Origin: Lepidonotus clava
Taxonomy: Eukaryota; Annelida; Polychaeta; Phyllodocida; Polynoidae
Length of the DNA stretch: 64,000 nt
NCBI GenBank assembly: GCA_936440205.1
Contig: OW387150.1
Span: 15,102,152 to 15,166,151 of the forward strand
Direction: 5' to 3'
The notes below the pieces were generated by a model. It had not been told where the DNA came from, searched no databases, and worked only from the letters and a program-made list of their open reading frames with translations. A program made the translations under genes and the position numbers. This document shows positions 9,231-20,440 of the stretch, one piece after another; the stretch's first letter is position 1; every line of letters begins with the position of its first letter.

Positions 9231-12200
9231 ATGCGACATTTAGTACCTAGTATTTAGAAATCTAGGATCCGCTCTTATGTGAGAGACTGAGCCAAACACA
9301 TTTTGTGTGAGTGGGTCTAGCATGAATGTAGGGTAAGCTAGAGTAAAATAAGGCTGAGTTGAACAAACATACACCTCGAACTGTTCATGATATGACTTTA
9401 CAATAAGACCTCTCAAATAACCTGCCAATATGCCAAAAGTTGTACAACCCTACCACACCCAACAACACTAAAACCTCCCACTGTCTAATATAGATCCTCG
9501 GATACATTTTACTCACAGAAACCAACCCAGCACTCCAGTGTCTCAGTCAGACCTACCCCTACTACAAATTACATTTCGACCCTGTTCCTCCAGCCTAAAA
9601 TAAGACCTCGGGCGGCGGCGTGGGAGGTGGCTTCACCCCTTATCGCCCTCCGGGGATCCCCTCCACGGTCCTACACCAGGATAACCCCTGGATTACCCCT
9701 AGTCCCTGCGTGTCACATTAATAGATTGGGTCGATAACGTTGGCTTTGCCATTGATCAGTTTTCCCGAGTCGTACCAAATAAGCACTTTTCTTTTTATCC
9801 GAGGTAGGATGCCCTCAATTCAAACAGCGGAATTGGTGAGAAGGTGGAGATGTATTTTTATTATCCTTACATCAATTTGATTTAGGAAAACAGAGAAATA
9901 ATGTCGTTTGCAATGCAAAAGCTTGGCGAATTGGGTGGACAGTCTTCCCATCTACCAGAAACCTTAGATGGTATGGGAACAACACCAATGAAGTATTTAT
10001 ATTCTAAACAGAAATTAAAGGGCGTAACGTTAACAAAATATCCATTATAAAGAGTTAAATCGTTAGCTTTATATAGGTCTAAAATAGAAGCCTATTTTTC
10101 AAACTATTCCATATAAGTGAGGGACAGACTGAGCTCCCTACAGTCAGGGGTGGAGGGGCTATTCCTCCCTGACGTTATATTCAGATGAAGCCATTCTGCG
10201 GGCCATTATGTGTGGATGAAGCAGCCCACTCAGGCCATTCTATACGTCCTACATACTCTCCACAGGATGGATTACTTGGTGGCCCCCTGATCAATTCAGT
10301 AGATAGATAGGCGTATCATTGTAGGTACCAGGGCGCCCCTTCCGTCTCTCTAATCTCATCAGTTTTTATTTCATTCCACTGGGACTGCAAGGAGATGGGG
10401 TTTCAAGGTAAAGCTAAAAATTGATTGGGCAGAAAAAAAAGAGGAAAAGAAGATGCTTGTCCAGTCGTTGGTGACGTCACCCAGTCATCAGGGACTTTTG
10501 ATTGATTGATATCGCCAGTAGAAGTGTCATAATAAAGTGAACGCAATCACAGTTTCTTAGGCTGATTATATGACTATGTGGCAGCCTATATATATACCTC
10601 TATAGGACTGCTGACGCCTATAATGATACAGCTTTGGCGCCACGAGCCTATTAAAAACAGGCCCAGGGGATAGGCGAAGAAGCCGACCATGTACCCATAC
10701 CTTTAATTGAATATCCCACCACATATTAAAGCCGGGTGTAGGAGGTAGGATATTGTCGGTTTTTAACGACGTCGGCTTCCCGCCTCTCTTCTTTATGTGG
10801 TACTCTTATACTTCCAGTCTTGATATGAAGGACCTGGTGTCCGGGGGCGAGAACACTGTAACTGTATTAATTTCTGCGTTGTATTTAATTACTATTACTT
10901 CGCAAACTGCAGTTTTTGCGCGAAATAAGTATTAAATTTATTGAAAAAAAAACATACACCAGAATTAAGTATGAGCTGCATGGAATTATCATGGCAAAAA
11001 ACATGAGGTAAGCGTGTGAAAATTAGGCAGCACCCAAATGTATAGGTTTACAGTAGGAACTGCTGGGGATTAGGCCCAACGAGAGGGCCTACCCTTTGTA
11101 TCGACCCAGACGAATCACATTAATGGAATAGGCTGGGCTCAGGCGTGCAGCCTATGACTGACGGTAAAGTCCTGATAAGCTCTCCCTTACCCTACTCCTC
11201 CCCTCATGGCCCACAGCGTCAACACTGCCCACCCTCCATGCTGCAGCATGTATCCATCACCCGATATACCGAAATTGTAATCAATTCCAAGTGGACTGTT
11301 TAATTTGACAAAAGTGTCTATAATCCTTTACCAGCTTTTGTCTATTCGCCCCCTATCTTTCTTGGCAGTTCCCTCTTCTGGTAGTAAACATATTGCATTC
11401 TGAGAAGCATAGACTGCAATCGGAGATAACATAAATTGACATAACCGGGGTTGTGGCCGTTGAAATTATACCTCCTTAGATCTAGGTCTATGACCTAAAA
11501 AGGGCCAACTGTAGGCTGACCTGACAATTGAGTGTAGCTCTTTTTTGAACACCATGAAGCGTTCAAATAAGGTCTAATCAGCTAACAGTCTATTCCCTAC
11601 AGTTGGGCCAATCATTAAGTGCCATACTTTTGAGATTAATATAACGATAACAGAATGTTTAAACTTTTGATGTGTGTCACCATCAGGTATTATTCCTTCC
11701 ACCTCTGATCAGGTTTGCAAGAAGAATGTGTGTAAAAGCATGAAAGGAATTGATTATATATAGACGCGGTCTTAGCCCTGTGAATGACCGGCAGAAATGG
11801 AAAAGAGTAAAGAAATACGGTTTTGTTGATGTATAATAATATCTATATATTTTGACCTACAGCCTCATGTATATTTGTCACATATTTGGTAATTGTATGT
11901 ACGTATGTGTTCTTTCGTATGTAACACAACACAATTGTATCATTGGAATCACCGGGGAATTAATCACTGTGAGTTGGTTATTCACTTCGATCGAGAGGCA
12001 AGGTTCCTCTCAATCGAAAACAGAGACTAACGTATAATCAGTTGCATAAGGCAGGGTCAGTTGCGCAATGGCCATTTTTTCGTTGTTGAAATCAAATGAT
12101 GACTCATAGCATCCTCAATAAATATGATATGCTGGTGTTTGCCGATCTGTGTGGATGTGTTCTTTCTTAATTCAGCCTGTGTTGATGTTATTCATTACTT

Positions 12201-12960
12201 CATATGTTGCGATATTACGATGTGTGTATTCATCACTACACATTATTGTTTCAAAATATTCGGCGTTGAATCCATGGGTACAGACTATGCGAAAAAATCT
12301 GTATTAACTTCATCACTTCAAATGTTGAGGTAATTTAGAAATTACCCTCCACGTGTTAGTATTGTTGCAATTAGGCTTTGTGCTTTTTTTTCCAGCAATG
12401 CCAAGGTTTACCTTCAAACATTGTTTATTGTATGACTACCACATAACGTGTTTCGTTTCAGGCTGAGGGTGCATGCGCGTACAAGATATATAAAATATCC
12501 TGATTATATTAATGTACTTGAACAAAATAACTTGATCTTGGACACTGTCCAATTCAATCAAGTTGCAGTTGTTTGACTTGCAACTTGTTGTCCCAGGTTT
12601 CAAATATTGTCTCTTATGTCATATTCGCTCACTGGTAATCACGATTCGATCAGGTATCCCACCTTACTCGATTTGTACAGCAGTAAATCCTGTATTCTCA
12701 GGATTAACTTGTGGCCACAATGTGCATGTCGCAATCTGTGAAAGTGTATCAAAAGAAAATACGGCAAAGTGAACCAAGGCCTATACTGCACTGCAATGGC
12801 AGCTACTTGCAATGTTTTTCAACCTTTTACCAAGTGCTCAAGAGGACAGCATTGGTACATGGCATACTGGCTTTAAGCTTGCAAAGTGGTATTGAATTAT
12901 AAACGCCCAACTGAAACTCCAGCCTCCAACTGATGTAATCAAGCCCTCCACGACAACCAC
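9231..12960. other. Mostly AT-rich non-coding stretch
   Basis: I see no gene. Only small open frames occur, none resembling a known protein. A perfect 12-bp palindrome GGTGACGTCACC at 10470-10481 is a canonical CRE. Short CpG-containing runs near 9600-9660 (GGGCGGCGGCG) have no further support. Confidence 0.4.
10470..10481. promoter_or_regulatory. Palindromic CRE (GGTGACGTCACC)
   Basis: This is a perfect 12-bp inverted repeat containing the CREB/ATF consensus TGACGTCA. It is an isolated site without other promoter motifs near it, so its function is uncertain. Confidence 0.4.
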
Positions 12961-12979
12961 TCTCCACACACACAACGAC

Positions 12980-13142
12980 CACAGTGACGTCAATAGCGGC
13001 GACGTTAATGACGTCAGTGATGACATAGTTGCGGGGCAGGGCGGGAGCGGAAGTCTGGTAGATCTGAAAAGCACATCATCAAACAAGGGGTGGGAAATTG
13101 GCCGCAAAGAGCTGGTAGTGGTGGGCCCTGTGTACCGGCAAC
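12980..13142 (+). promoter_or_regulatory. CRE/GC-box/ETS cluster upstream of a candidate first exon
   Basis: TGACGTCA occurs at 12985-12992 and 13009-13016 with GACGTTA between them (13001-13007) and TGACATAG at 13021. A GC box (GGGGCAGGGCGGG) and an ETS-like GCGGAAGTC follow at about 13033-13055. There is no TATA box. The cluster ends about 90 bp before an ATG with A at -3 and G at +4. The layout is typical of a TATA-less animal promoter reading rightwards. Confidence 0.45.
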
Positions 13143-13244
13143 ATGGGGCCCGGGCACACCAACATCAATGGGTCCTCATACGGCCTGCCCAATGGGAAAA
13201 GTGCGTGCACCGCCGGAATCAGCGCAACCAGCGCCGCCACAGGG
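13143..13244 (+). CDS. Candidate first coding exon, unrecognised protein
   Basis: ATG sits in CAACATGGGG, an excellent start context. It opens 34 codons (MGPGHTNINGSSYGLPNGKS and 14 further residues rich in A, T, S and G). The frame ends exactly in phase at a GT dinucleotide (GGG then GTAACC, GT at 13245-13246), a plausible splice donor. Codons are strongly of the RNY and C/G-third-position type (AAC ATC AAT, GGC, CTG, ACC GCC, AGC GCC GCC), unlike the flanking frames, which give arginine-rich or stop-broken products. A stop lies nine codons upstream, so this ATG is the natural start. The residues look like a low-complexity N-terminal region and I cannot name a family. No second exon could be identified downstream in the window, so the gene may have long introns or leave the window, or the exon may be false. 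Confidence 0.4.
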
Positions 13245-13779
13245 GTAACCAGCGGGGGCATATGTCGCTGGTTGCCCGGTGGGCGTATGGCATTATGGGA
13301 TGTGTGGGAGGGCGTTGGCTGCAGGTCCTACTGGTCCAAAGTGCGCACCTACACTTAGTTTACCGTGTCTGGATTAGGCACGCCTCCGACCTCACAATAA
13401 GGTCATTTTGTCAGGAAATTCTATTCTGCATTGACAAGTTGGCTCTTTTATATAGCTTGTATTGAAACTGTGATGGTCAGGAAAGTTTGAACAAGTAGCT
13501 TGTATGGGCAGTAACTTAGCTTGGAGTATGGTGCATGGTCTTCAATCGAGCTCTGGGTGTGTGGAGCTTAGCCCTGCAAATCATAGATGACATCACCCTG
13601 TAACTTATACTATAGGTCAGTGTCTAGATTTCCATGGTTATGCACAGAGTGCTGAGTCAATGTGCATAACGTGTAAGTTCATATATAAATGTTTCCAGTT
13701 ATGTCAAGAGCCGTTTGAAATTGAATGCATGCCATAATACCCCCCCTCCCTCATTGATTTCAATAAGGTTGTTCAGCTG

Positions 13780-13912
13780 GAAACCACCCACTCGACCACC
13801 CATACAATAACCACCATACCACCCACCAAACCATTTACCTATGTGCACCCAACCACCAATCCATTCGCCCACCGCCCACCCACCCATCCACCCACCCACT
13901 CACCTATCGCCC
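13780..13912 (+). repeat. Degenerate ACCC/CCACC simple repeat
   Basis: ACCACCCA, ACCCAACC and CCCACCCATCCACCC-type units repeat through the run. It opens frames rich in proline on one strand and in glycine/tryptophan on the other. These are artefacts of the repeat. Confidence 0.75.
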
Positions 13913-14540
13913 TGCTGTGTTTGCTCAGGGCCAGACAGTGCGAAGACTAACATTGGGGACCCCTGGTTTGTTTTGGCTGTCACCTCATGTTATTCTTCCA
14001 TTGTTATGCTGTTCTGGGCTAGAAATAACCCCTTAATGGGCAAGGTAATCACCCTTGTCTGCTGGGGAGCCCACACAATGAGCAAGGCCTTGATAGGAAA
14101 GGCTGGACCTGCATGGTATATACAATTAGGAAAAATGTTTCTGTTTTGTCAAATAATATTTGTTTATGATGACCCCGAACGTTGCGAGAATTCATACAGT
14201 CTGTATAATTGTTCTCCAGTGATAACATCGTTCTTGTTTGTTTATTCATGATTTGCCTGTTAAAAGCACATTAAATATGAAAAGATTGGTACTTTGGAAA
14301 TTACTTTTTCCAGGGTATTCTGTGGACTTGGCATTGAGTGCAAATCGATCACCTTTTTGCTCGATTACTTTTTAATAGAGCCTGATGGAGAGTGTCAATT
14401 TTGTAAGAGCAGATGCGCTGGGTGCTTTAAGTGGTAGGGACTTGGGGATGTCATTGGATGGATCCCTCATCTTAAATTGCTTTCTTTGGTGAAAAGTCCA
14501 AGTTGTCATCTGGCCATAAAGAAGCGGTCTTCAGACTCTA
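13913..14540. other. AT-rich stretch, nothing recognised
   Basis: No gene, no clear repeat and no strong regulatory motif were found. Open frames continue out of the ACCC repeat but lose any compositional sign of coding. Confidence 0.35.
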
Positions 14541-14770
14541 TAACCACGTGACAAGTGGTGTCAACCAATTCAAGATGGCGGCATTGGCATGACACAGCGT
14601 TATTTAACGAGTGCCGTGGCTGGGAGGACCCAGCGTCTAACCGTCCGAACTCTAATCTTATGTAGACGACAGAGTTCACTCGGCTAACTCCCACCTTTGA
14701 GGCGAGGTCCAGGGTCCTGCTTGTAGGTTACTTCCAAAGGCGGCCGTTAAGAGTGTGGGCCATTAGGTTT
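14541..14770. promoter_or_regulatory. E-box, CCAAT box and YY1 motif cluster
   Basis: CACGTG (14545-14550), CCAAT (14565-14569) and AAGATGGCGGC (14572-14582) fall within 40 bp. The last is a near-perfect YY1 site, which in animal housekeeping genes usually sits just downstream of the transcription start. The ATG inside it opens only five codons, so any product would need splicing in the leader. CpG stays raised to about 14770. The direction is probably plus, from the orientation of the YY1 motif. Confidence 0.4.
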
Positions 14771-15424
14771 ACGTTAGAGCCCGCCAGGGGGCAGTGGTGT
14801 CATTAGGGCCTTAATGGAGGAAAGGCGCATGCGTTGGACTTAGTTCCTGTCTTGAGGGTTTTTGTCATGGTTGCTGGTGCAGACAGGAAGTGACATTTCT
14901 GGGAAAACTACATAAAAAGCTGGGCTATAAGCAGCAGCAAAAAGCCCCATAAAAATGGAAGCAAAGTGTATTGAGTGGAAACATGGTGGAGTACTAGTGC
15001 TCAACAGTCAGGACGGCGCCATGGGTGTGGATGTTGCATGTTTCCCACCATACCCCAGTCCCCGCCCCACACGTCTATAGCGGTGTTCTATGGTAGGGTA
15101 AGGGTCAATACCAAGACCCCCTGAGGTTGGCCATGCTGAGCCAAGTGTACATGTCAGGAAAACAAAACTGTGCATAAAATTGTACTGTTACCCTTCTTTA
15201 TTGATAGCTTTTCTACAAATCAGCATAGAATTAAGAAAGTGATCCAGGGCAGTTTTAATATAAATTCAATGACCTCACAACCTTCACGGTTGGATGGCGT
15301 GGATAAAATATACCCCTTATTGTATAATCCGATGGCAAATGTGCCTTTTTTTGTGAGTTAACACTTGGCACCACCTAGCCGACAGGGAGTTCTGGGTACA
15401 TGTCAAAAACAGCCTGTGGTCCTG

Positions 15425-15700
15425 TAGGCGTCTGTTCACGGGAATTATAGCCGCTGTCGTGATGGGAATTGCAGGTAGGAAGGAATAGAGACTTGTCTAA
15501 GGTAGCCCAGTGAAAACAGATGCCGGTTTAGCCCCGGCCCGCTTGCAGGCGGTTGCCTATCTAGCCAGAATCATATTACTTTGAAGGGGGAGGGCGAGAG
15601 GCCAGTGTAGGCTACTGCGGGCCATCACGCATATGTCTTCTCCCACCGGCCAAAGGGCTTAGGGTGAGGGGCAGCAGGGGCAGAGGGGAGGGCCTATAGA
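15425..15700. promoter_or_regulatory. Paired GGGAATTRYAG motifs and CpG patch
   Basis: GGGAATTATAG and GGGAATTGCAG lie about 27 bp apart near 15438-15475, resembling the core of the ZNF143 (SBS) promoter motif GGGAATTGTAGT. Raised CpG follows near 15520-15560. No gene start is visible. A weak promoter candidate only. Confidence 0.25.
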
Positions 15701-15789
15701 GCATACAGATCCGCGGCTATCTCTATACCTACCTCATCTGAACCAGCCCTCTATGGGCCGATTGTGTTGGCAGTGCAGAGTCTATAAGA

Positions 15790-18160
15790 GTGAGACACTC
15801 GCGGCATTGATCTATACCGCGATCCGGTTTGGAAAGGTCTCTCCAAGAACCTGAACCATGATCATTATCCAGGGTTATACACCCATCTCATGGGTTAGCG
15901 CAGTATGTGTATATTTCCATATTTAAGCCTACACTGTTAACCTAACCGTTATACAACCTATAAACCAGAACGTCCTTTAGGAGCCATGCCACGGGCGGGA
16001 CACCTCTCCAACGAGAGATGTCTTCGCTTACTTTCAATGAGACTCTCTATACGTGAGTAGTATACAAAAAGGTGCCTTTTCAACAGGAATCCCGAATGTG
16101 TCAGATTGAATACCTGTGTTCTTTATCAAGGTGTCCTACCTCTCTCAGGGGTCTATACATGACTCTTCAGGTGCGAATCTGGAACGCATTGTTCTTTAGC
16201 CTTTAGAGGCTTTCCATTAAAAGCATGCGTGATGGTATAAAGGCGAGGTAGTAGAATAGGTTTAGGGTTGTGGTCCTGCCTCCCATACCTAAACTGGTAG
16301 TACAGAATAAGGACGAACACCTTCTGATCCTTTGTCTATAACACCCAATACCATCCCCGCACCTGTCCCCTAATATAACCAGGTGCCAGAGGCCCGCCAA
16401 TCCCCTCCTTAATGAGTTTATGTCCATCGACTTGAGATAAGCCTTATCGATTGCCAACCCAGCACCTAGATCCTTATCACCTCCCCATCCCTTCTCCTGT
16501 AGGATCCTGCCTCCTTGTTCGTCCCTCTATTGACCAGCCAACATCGACCCTTATACCCAGGTGCATCTTGTAAGGGATTGGTTTCGGCAGGACTTCAAAG
16601 ACACCACTGGTCATTTACCTGTAGCTCCAGGGTCTCAACTTACCCATGTCAGCGTGTTTCCTCCTGGGTCTTACCTGGTGCGGATGGAAATGGAAGAAAT
16701 AATCTGACAGCACTGTCAAGATTATGTATGAAATGTTCATTGTTCTGTAAAAAGGGGATTCAGCCTATGTTATTTGAAACACTTCCTGATGGCCATATTC
16801 ACCTCAAAAATGTAAATTTGTATAAAGTTACCCGAGATGATGCAAGGCATACTTTGCTATCAATGTTAATCCACAAGCATTACCCATGTGTATTTTCCTT
16901 TGAAATACAAGAAGAGTCAGTACAGGGTTCTGCTCTTAGATATTGTGATGGAAGCGTGTACACATGTTGATATGCCCCAAACGCAACGGCTGCACCAACT
17001 GAATGTTAGAACCATAATAATCTATTTTTATCTAAATTTCCCCTTTCCAGCCTCAAAAATATGTCAGGTAGCGAAACATTGTACCCATCTATAAATAAGC
17101 CTATATTATACTCCCCAGACTTTCAATAGCACTGGTGTTGCATAACGTATACTCCCATTTTCTCCACGCCCCTATAGCTCTCAGATATACCTTACCCTAC
17201 TCCTTAGAACCCCAGAACAAAGCCCCGTCCGTTATATACTGCTCCTTATTGTTCCCACCTATCCGTCATCTGAGGGCGGAGCCCGTCTGACAGGTTGAGA
17301 GTCTATCATCAACAACTTCCAATGTATCCCGGACCCTTTCTGCTGACGCAGATCGCAGACTTTACATCATTCCTTTAAGATCGATGTCAGTTCTGGGTCT
17401 TGTCGCCGTCACAGACCCCCGCCCCATTCATTTTAGGCTTCACAATGCCTACCACAAAGCCCCTTTGGGATTGGGCTAAATGTATGTCAAATTAAATTAT
17501 TTTGAAAACTGTTGATGCCATGTATGTGCTGCATATCACTCAAAGGGAATTTATGGCCATATGCATTCTTTGAGAATGAAGTGCAACCGTTACCGATATA
17601 CTGAAGATTCCGCACTAACAATTCTTGTAAAATCTCAAAAGTTACCACAACGCTAATCTAAAATGTTAGGAGTCAATGTTAATGGATTATGAAAACTAAC
17701 GGAATGTATAATGCATTTGTTGAATGCTGGTAACATCAATGTAAACATAATTAGATTCCATATTCCTCAAGCTTTGCAGAGTGACCCAACTGAAAAAAAG
17801 AACTTGCTTCAGTGATGGTCCACTGAACAGGAAGGCAGTTGAAGTAGCTCCTGTTTCTTTTTATCCTATTTGATTTTGTTACCAGCAAATGTCAAGATCA
17901 TTTTAGGACAAATCACGTCTGCCACTGTTAATTACATCAACAGCAATCGCCCGATAATAATCCAGGATGTGGAGGTGGTATTTAGGGTCTGTGGCTATTC
18001 CTCTAAAAAATTGACAAATGAAGGCAAAATTACCAAATTACATCTTTATGATATGTGTATTTTATTGGTATCTGACAGTAATAAGCTTAAAAATTCGCAT
18101 AAGGCAAGTAGAGTGTTTATCAGAGATAGGATTATGAAAATGGGATATAGGAGAAAAAAA
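15790..18160. other. Non-coding stretch, nothing recognised
   Basis: No gene was recognised. A 152-codon open frame (16515-16970) starts at a TTG and matches no family I know. The remainder is AT-rich and contains neither inverted-repeat elements nor tandem repeats. Confidence 0.35.
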
Positions 18161-18262
18161 ACAGCAACAACTACTACACCATCAACAACAACAACTACTA
18201 CTACACCATCAACAACAACAACAACAACAACAACAAGAGCAGCAGCAACAACAAGAGCAACA
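18160..18262 (+). repeat. ACA/ACT trinucleotide microsatellite
   Basis: Imperfect (ACA)n with ACT and GCA variants. It makes a threonine- and serine-rich tail on an open frame that starts further left. The tail is an artefact of the repeat. Confidence 0.85.
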
Positions 18263-18274
18263 AGAAAAAAGTAG

Positions 18275-18355
18275 GTGTGTCAGGCAGGTAGTGACCAGTG
18301 CAACATCATCTGTGGTTGAGTTTGATTTGCACCATTCACTGCCTGCTTGTCACAC
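18275..18355. repeat. Hairpin with 20-bp arms next to the microsatellite
   Basis: The arm at 18275-18294 (GTGTGTCAGGCAGGTAGTGA) and the arm at 18336-18355 pair at 17 of 20 positions around a 41-base loop. It lies immediately after the ACA run. Its origin is unknown; it may be the end of a small foldback element. Confidence 0.55.
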
Positions 18356-18519
18356 TTGTTCCGGCGTGTCCCCTCGCACCAGTGAGCATCAGAGGAAGAT
18401 GACTGGAACCAGCGCATCTCCTCCAGTGGCTGGGTTCCTACATGACAGGAGGCCCTACGTTGACAACTCTCTCCTCGCCTGACAGCTTCAATCTTCATCA
18501 ACTTGACATGGTATTTTTT

Positions 18520-19920
18520 CATCCTCAGTTCTTACACGCTTGAAGTGAACTCCAAGTACTTGAAATTGGTGTAGTGCCCCGCCACAAATGTCAGAGTGAG
18601 AAGCAAGTCGCAGATATAAAAATTGATATCTCAATTGATGATAATAGTAAAGGAGATACTGATATTTGAAACGATAAAAAAGTTATGGTTGGGAATTTGA
18701 AATAATTTGTTTTATCAGCATAAGAACAACCCAAAGACAGGAATTAAAAAATATCGAGCGTCCTATATCAATATTCAGAGAAAAAGGTTTTTAAGGATTC
18801 CACTTCCCCTGTTTTCCAATAACATTAAGAACACATTAAACATTCCTCTTTTTGCGCAACAAGTCTTTCCAAACAAATATTATCTTTATGGCAATCGGTT
18901 CTATAATTCATAATCAATAGTGAGCCAAACTGCATTTTATACTCAATCTATTGATTAATGCTGAGAATGACAAGAAGGTGCACTCAAACTGTCAGATACA
19001 CCATTTCACAGCCAGTGCTATTTTAAGTTGATAGAATTAATCATTGAGTTCGCCCAGGTACTTTGGAATGGAGAAGAAACGTTAATGAATAAAACAGAAC
19101 TTGTAACAAGCAAAGTAAACCGACAAAATAACTTTTCTTTCAATTTCGAAGGCTTTAATTTGCATCTTTGGCGCAAATGACAAAAGAACGACTTTACCAA
19201 AATCAGTACAGTCAGAAACATTACTGATTTTCAGTCATACCAGTAAAGTATGTATCGAGCAAGAAGAACCAGTAAGTGCATTGATTTATAGGAAGGAAAT
19301 CTCGACCAACATGTAGGTAAATCACTTCCATAGATCAAATTCTGTTACCTTGCAAAAAGGTTAGAACATGGCACTAAACGGTTTACATAAACTACTTCAA
19401 GACCGTCCTTTTAATTCCCAATGCAACGCCTACAGACTTGCCTTATCCTTTTTGACTTCTTTCAAATTATTTGAAACGAGAGTTTTATGTTATGAAATGC
19501 TTTGTGTTGTAGTAATATTTAAATTGAGTTTAAATAAATCAGTTAGTGGAGGCCGTTTGGATTTACAGGTCCGAATAAAGGACCAACCAGCGTTTGAGAT
19601 AAAGATTGTTAGGGGTAGGATGAAGGACAAAACCCCAAACCAAAAACTTTTATGTTGTTCGAGAAACCGTTGGATTAATTCAATAAATCTTTTAGAAACT
19701 CTGAAATGCACTGTGTCTTCATTCTTTGAGTTGACGATCATTTAAAATAACGTTTAATGTTGATGTAGCAGACACATGAACCCTTATGTTGGAAATTTTG
19801 ATCGTCCTACTTGTGTTAAACTCAGTTCTCTTTTTGAGTGGTTCTCGATAAACTATGCTTGATGCAACAAAGAATGTTCTTGGGCCTTACGGAAGAAGTC
19901 AATCAGCAACGAACTGCTGC
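18520..19920. other. AT-rich stretch, nothing recognised
   Basis: No gene was recognised. Open frames overlap on both strands between 19368 and 19745 (about 125 and 83 codons), but neither has a recognisable domain or a promoter nearby. Confidence 0.35.
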
Positions 19921-19924
19921 CTAA

Positions 19925-20152
19925 AGGCGGAAACCAACTGGGTGGTGCAACTGAAATTCCGGTTGAATCCCTTCATTCAAGAGACCAGTAATAATGTAAA
20001 TTGATCAGAAATAGTTGAAGACGACTAGAAATGGTGTCCCCATTGATCACAAAGTTTTAAATCACTTGGAGAATATCTAACATGCTACAAAAGAGTCGCT
20101 AGCCGATTCAACCAGAATCTAAGTTGCGTAGCTCAGTGGGTTCCGAGCTTAC
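19925..20152. mobile_element. CCCATTGAGCGA MITE family, copy 1
   Basis: The left end (GGCGGAAACC, then GGTTGAATCC) and the right end (GATTCAACCAGAATCTAAG, then GCTCAGTGGGTTCC) form inverted repeats of about 45 bp. The interior ATCAGAAATAGTTGAAGACG resembles the interior of copies 2 and 3. It has no coding capacity. It abuts copy 2 with only about 45 bp between. Confidence 0.6.
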
Positions 20153-20194
20153 ACGTCAAATTGTTGAAAATAACAGATTTAGGTAGACTGATCC

Positions 20195-20440
20195 CTTAGG
20201 GGGAAACCCATTGAGCGATTCAACTGAAATCATGGTCGAATCTCGTATTTGAAGCAATCAAGAAAAGTAAAAACCGATAAGAAATAGTGAAACGAATGTG
20301 TGCCCATGAGTGATGAGATAAGAGGTATACACAAAATACATTAATTCCTTGAAAAATATCTAGAAATGTTAGATATTGGTTGGGAAGCGACCCCTAATTC
20401 GACCAGAATCTTAGTAGAATCGCTCAATGGGTTTCTCCCT
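20195..20440. mobile_element. CCCATTGAGCGA MITE family, copy 2
   Basis: The left end reads GGGGGAAACCCATTGAGCGA, then TCAACTGAAATCATGGTCGA. The right end is its inverse, ending AGAATCGCTCAATGGGTTTC. The arms are about 45 bp with a unique middle of about 150 bp. This is the best-preserved left end of the family in the window. Confidence 0.7.

Noticed and set aside
16515-16970. 152-codon plus-strand open frame
   Set aside because: It begins at TTG, has no recognisable domain and no promoter or coding-like codon choice. A frame this long can arise by chance in 64 kb.
17870-18274. 134-codon frame with a threonine-rich tail
   Set aside because: The tail is the ACA microsatellite read in frame, and the rest matches nothing.
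19368-19745. 125-codon plus frame with an overlapping minus frame
   Set aside because: Both strands are open together, codons are AT-rich, and neither product resembles a known protein.
20125-20150. tRNA A-box-like GTAGCTCAGTGG
   Set aside because: It is part of the terminal inverted repeat of the CCCATTGAGCGA MITE. The inverse copy at 51.8 kb has the same word and there is no tRNA fold.
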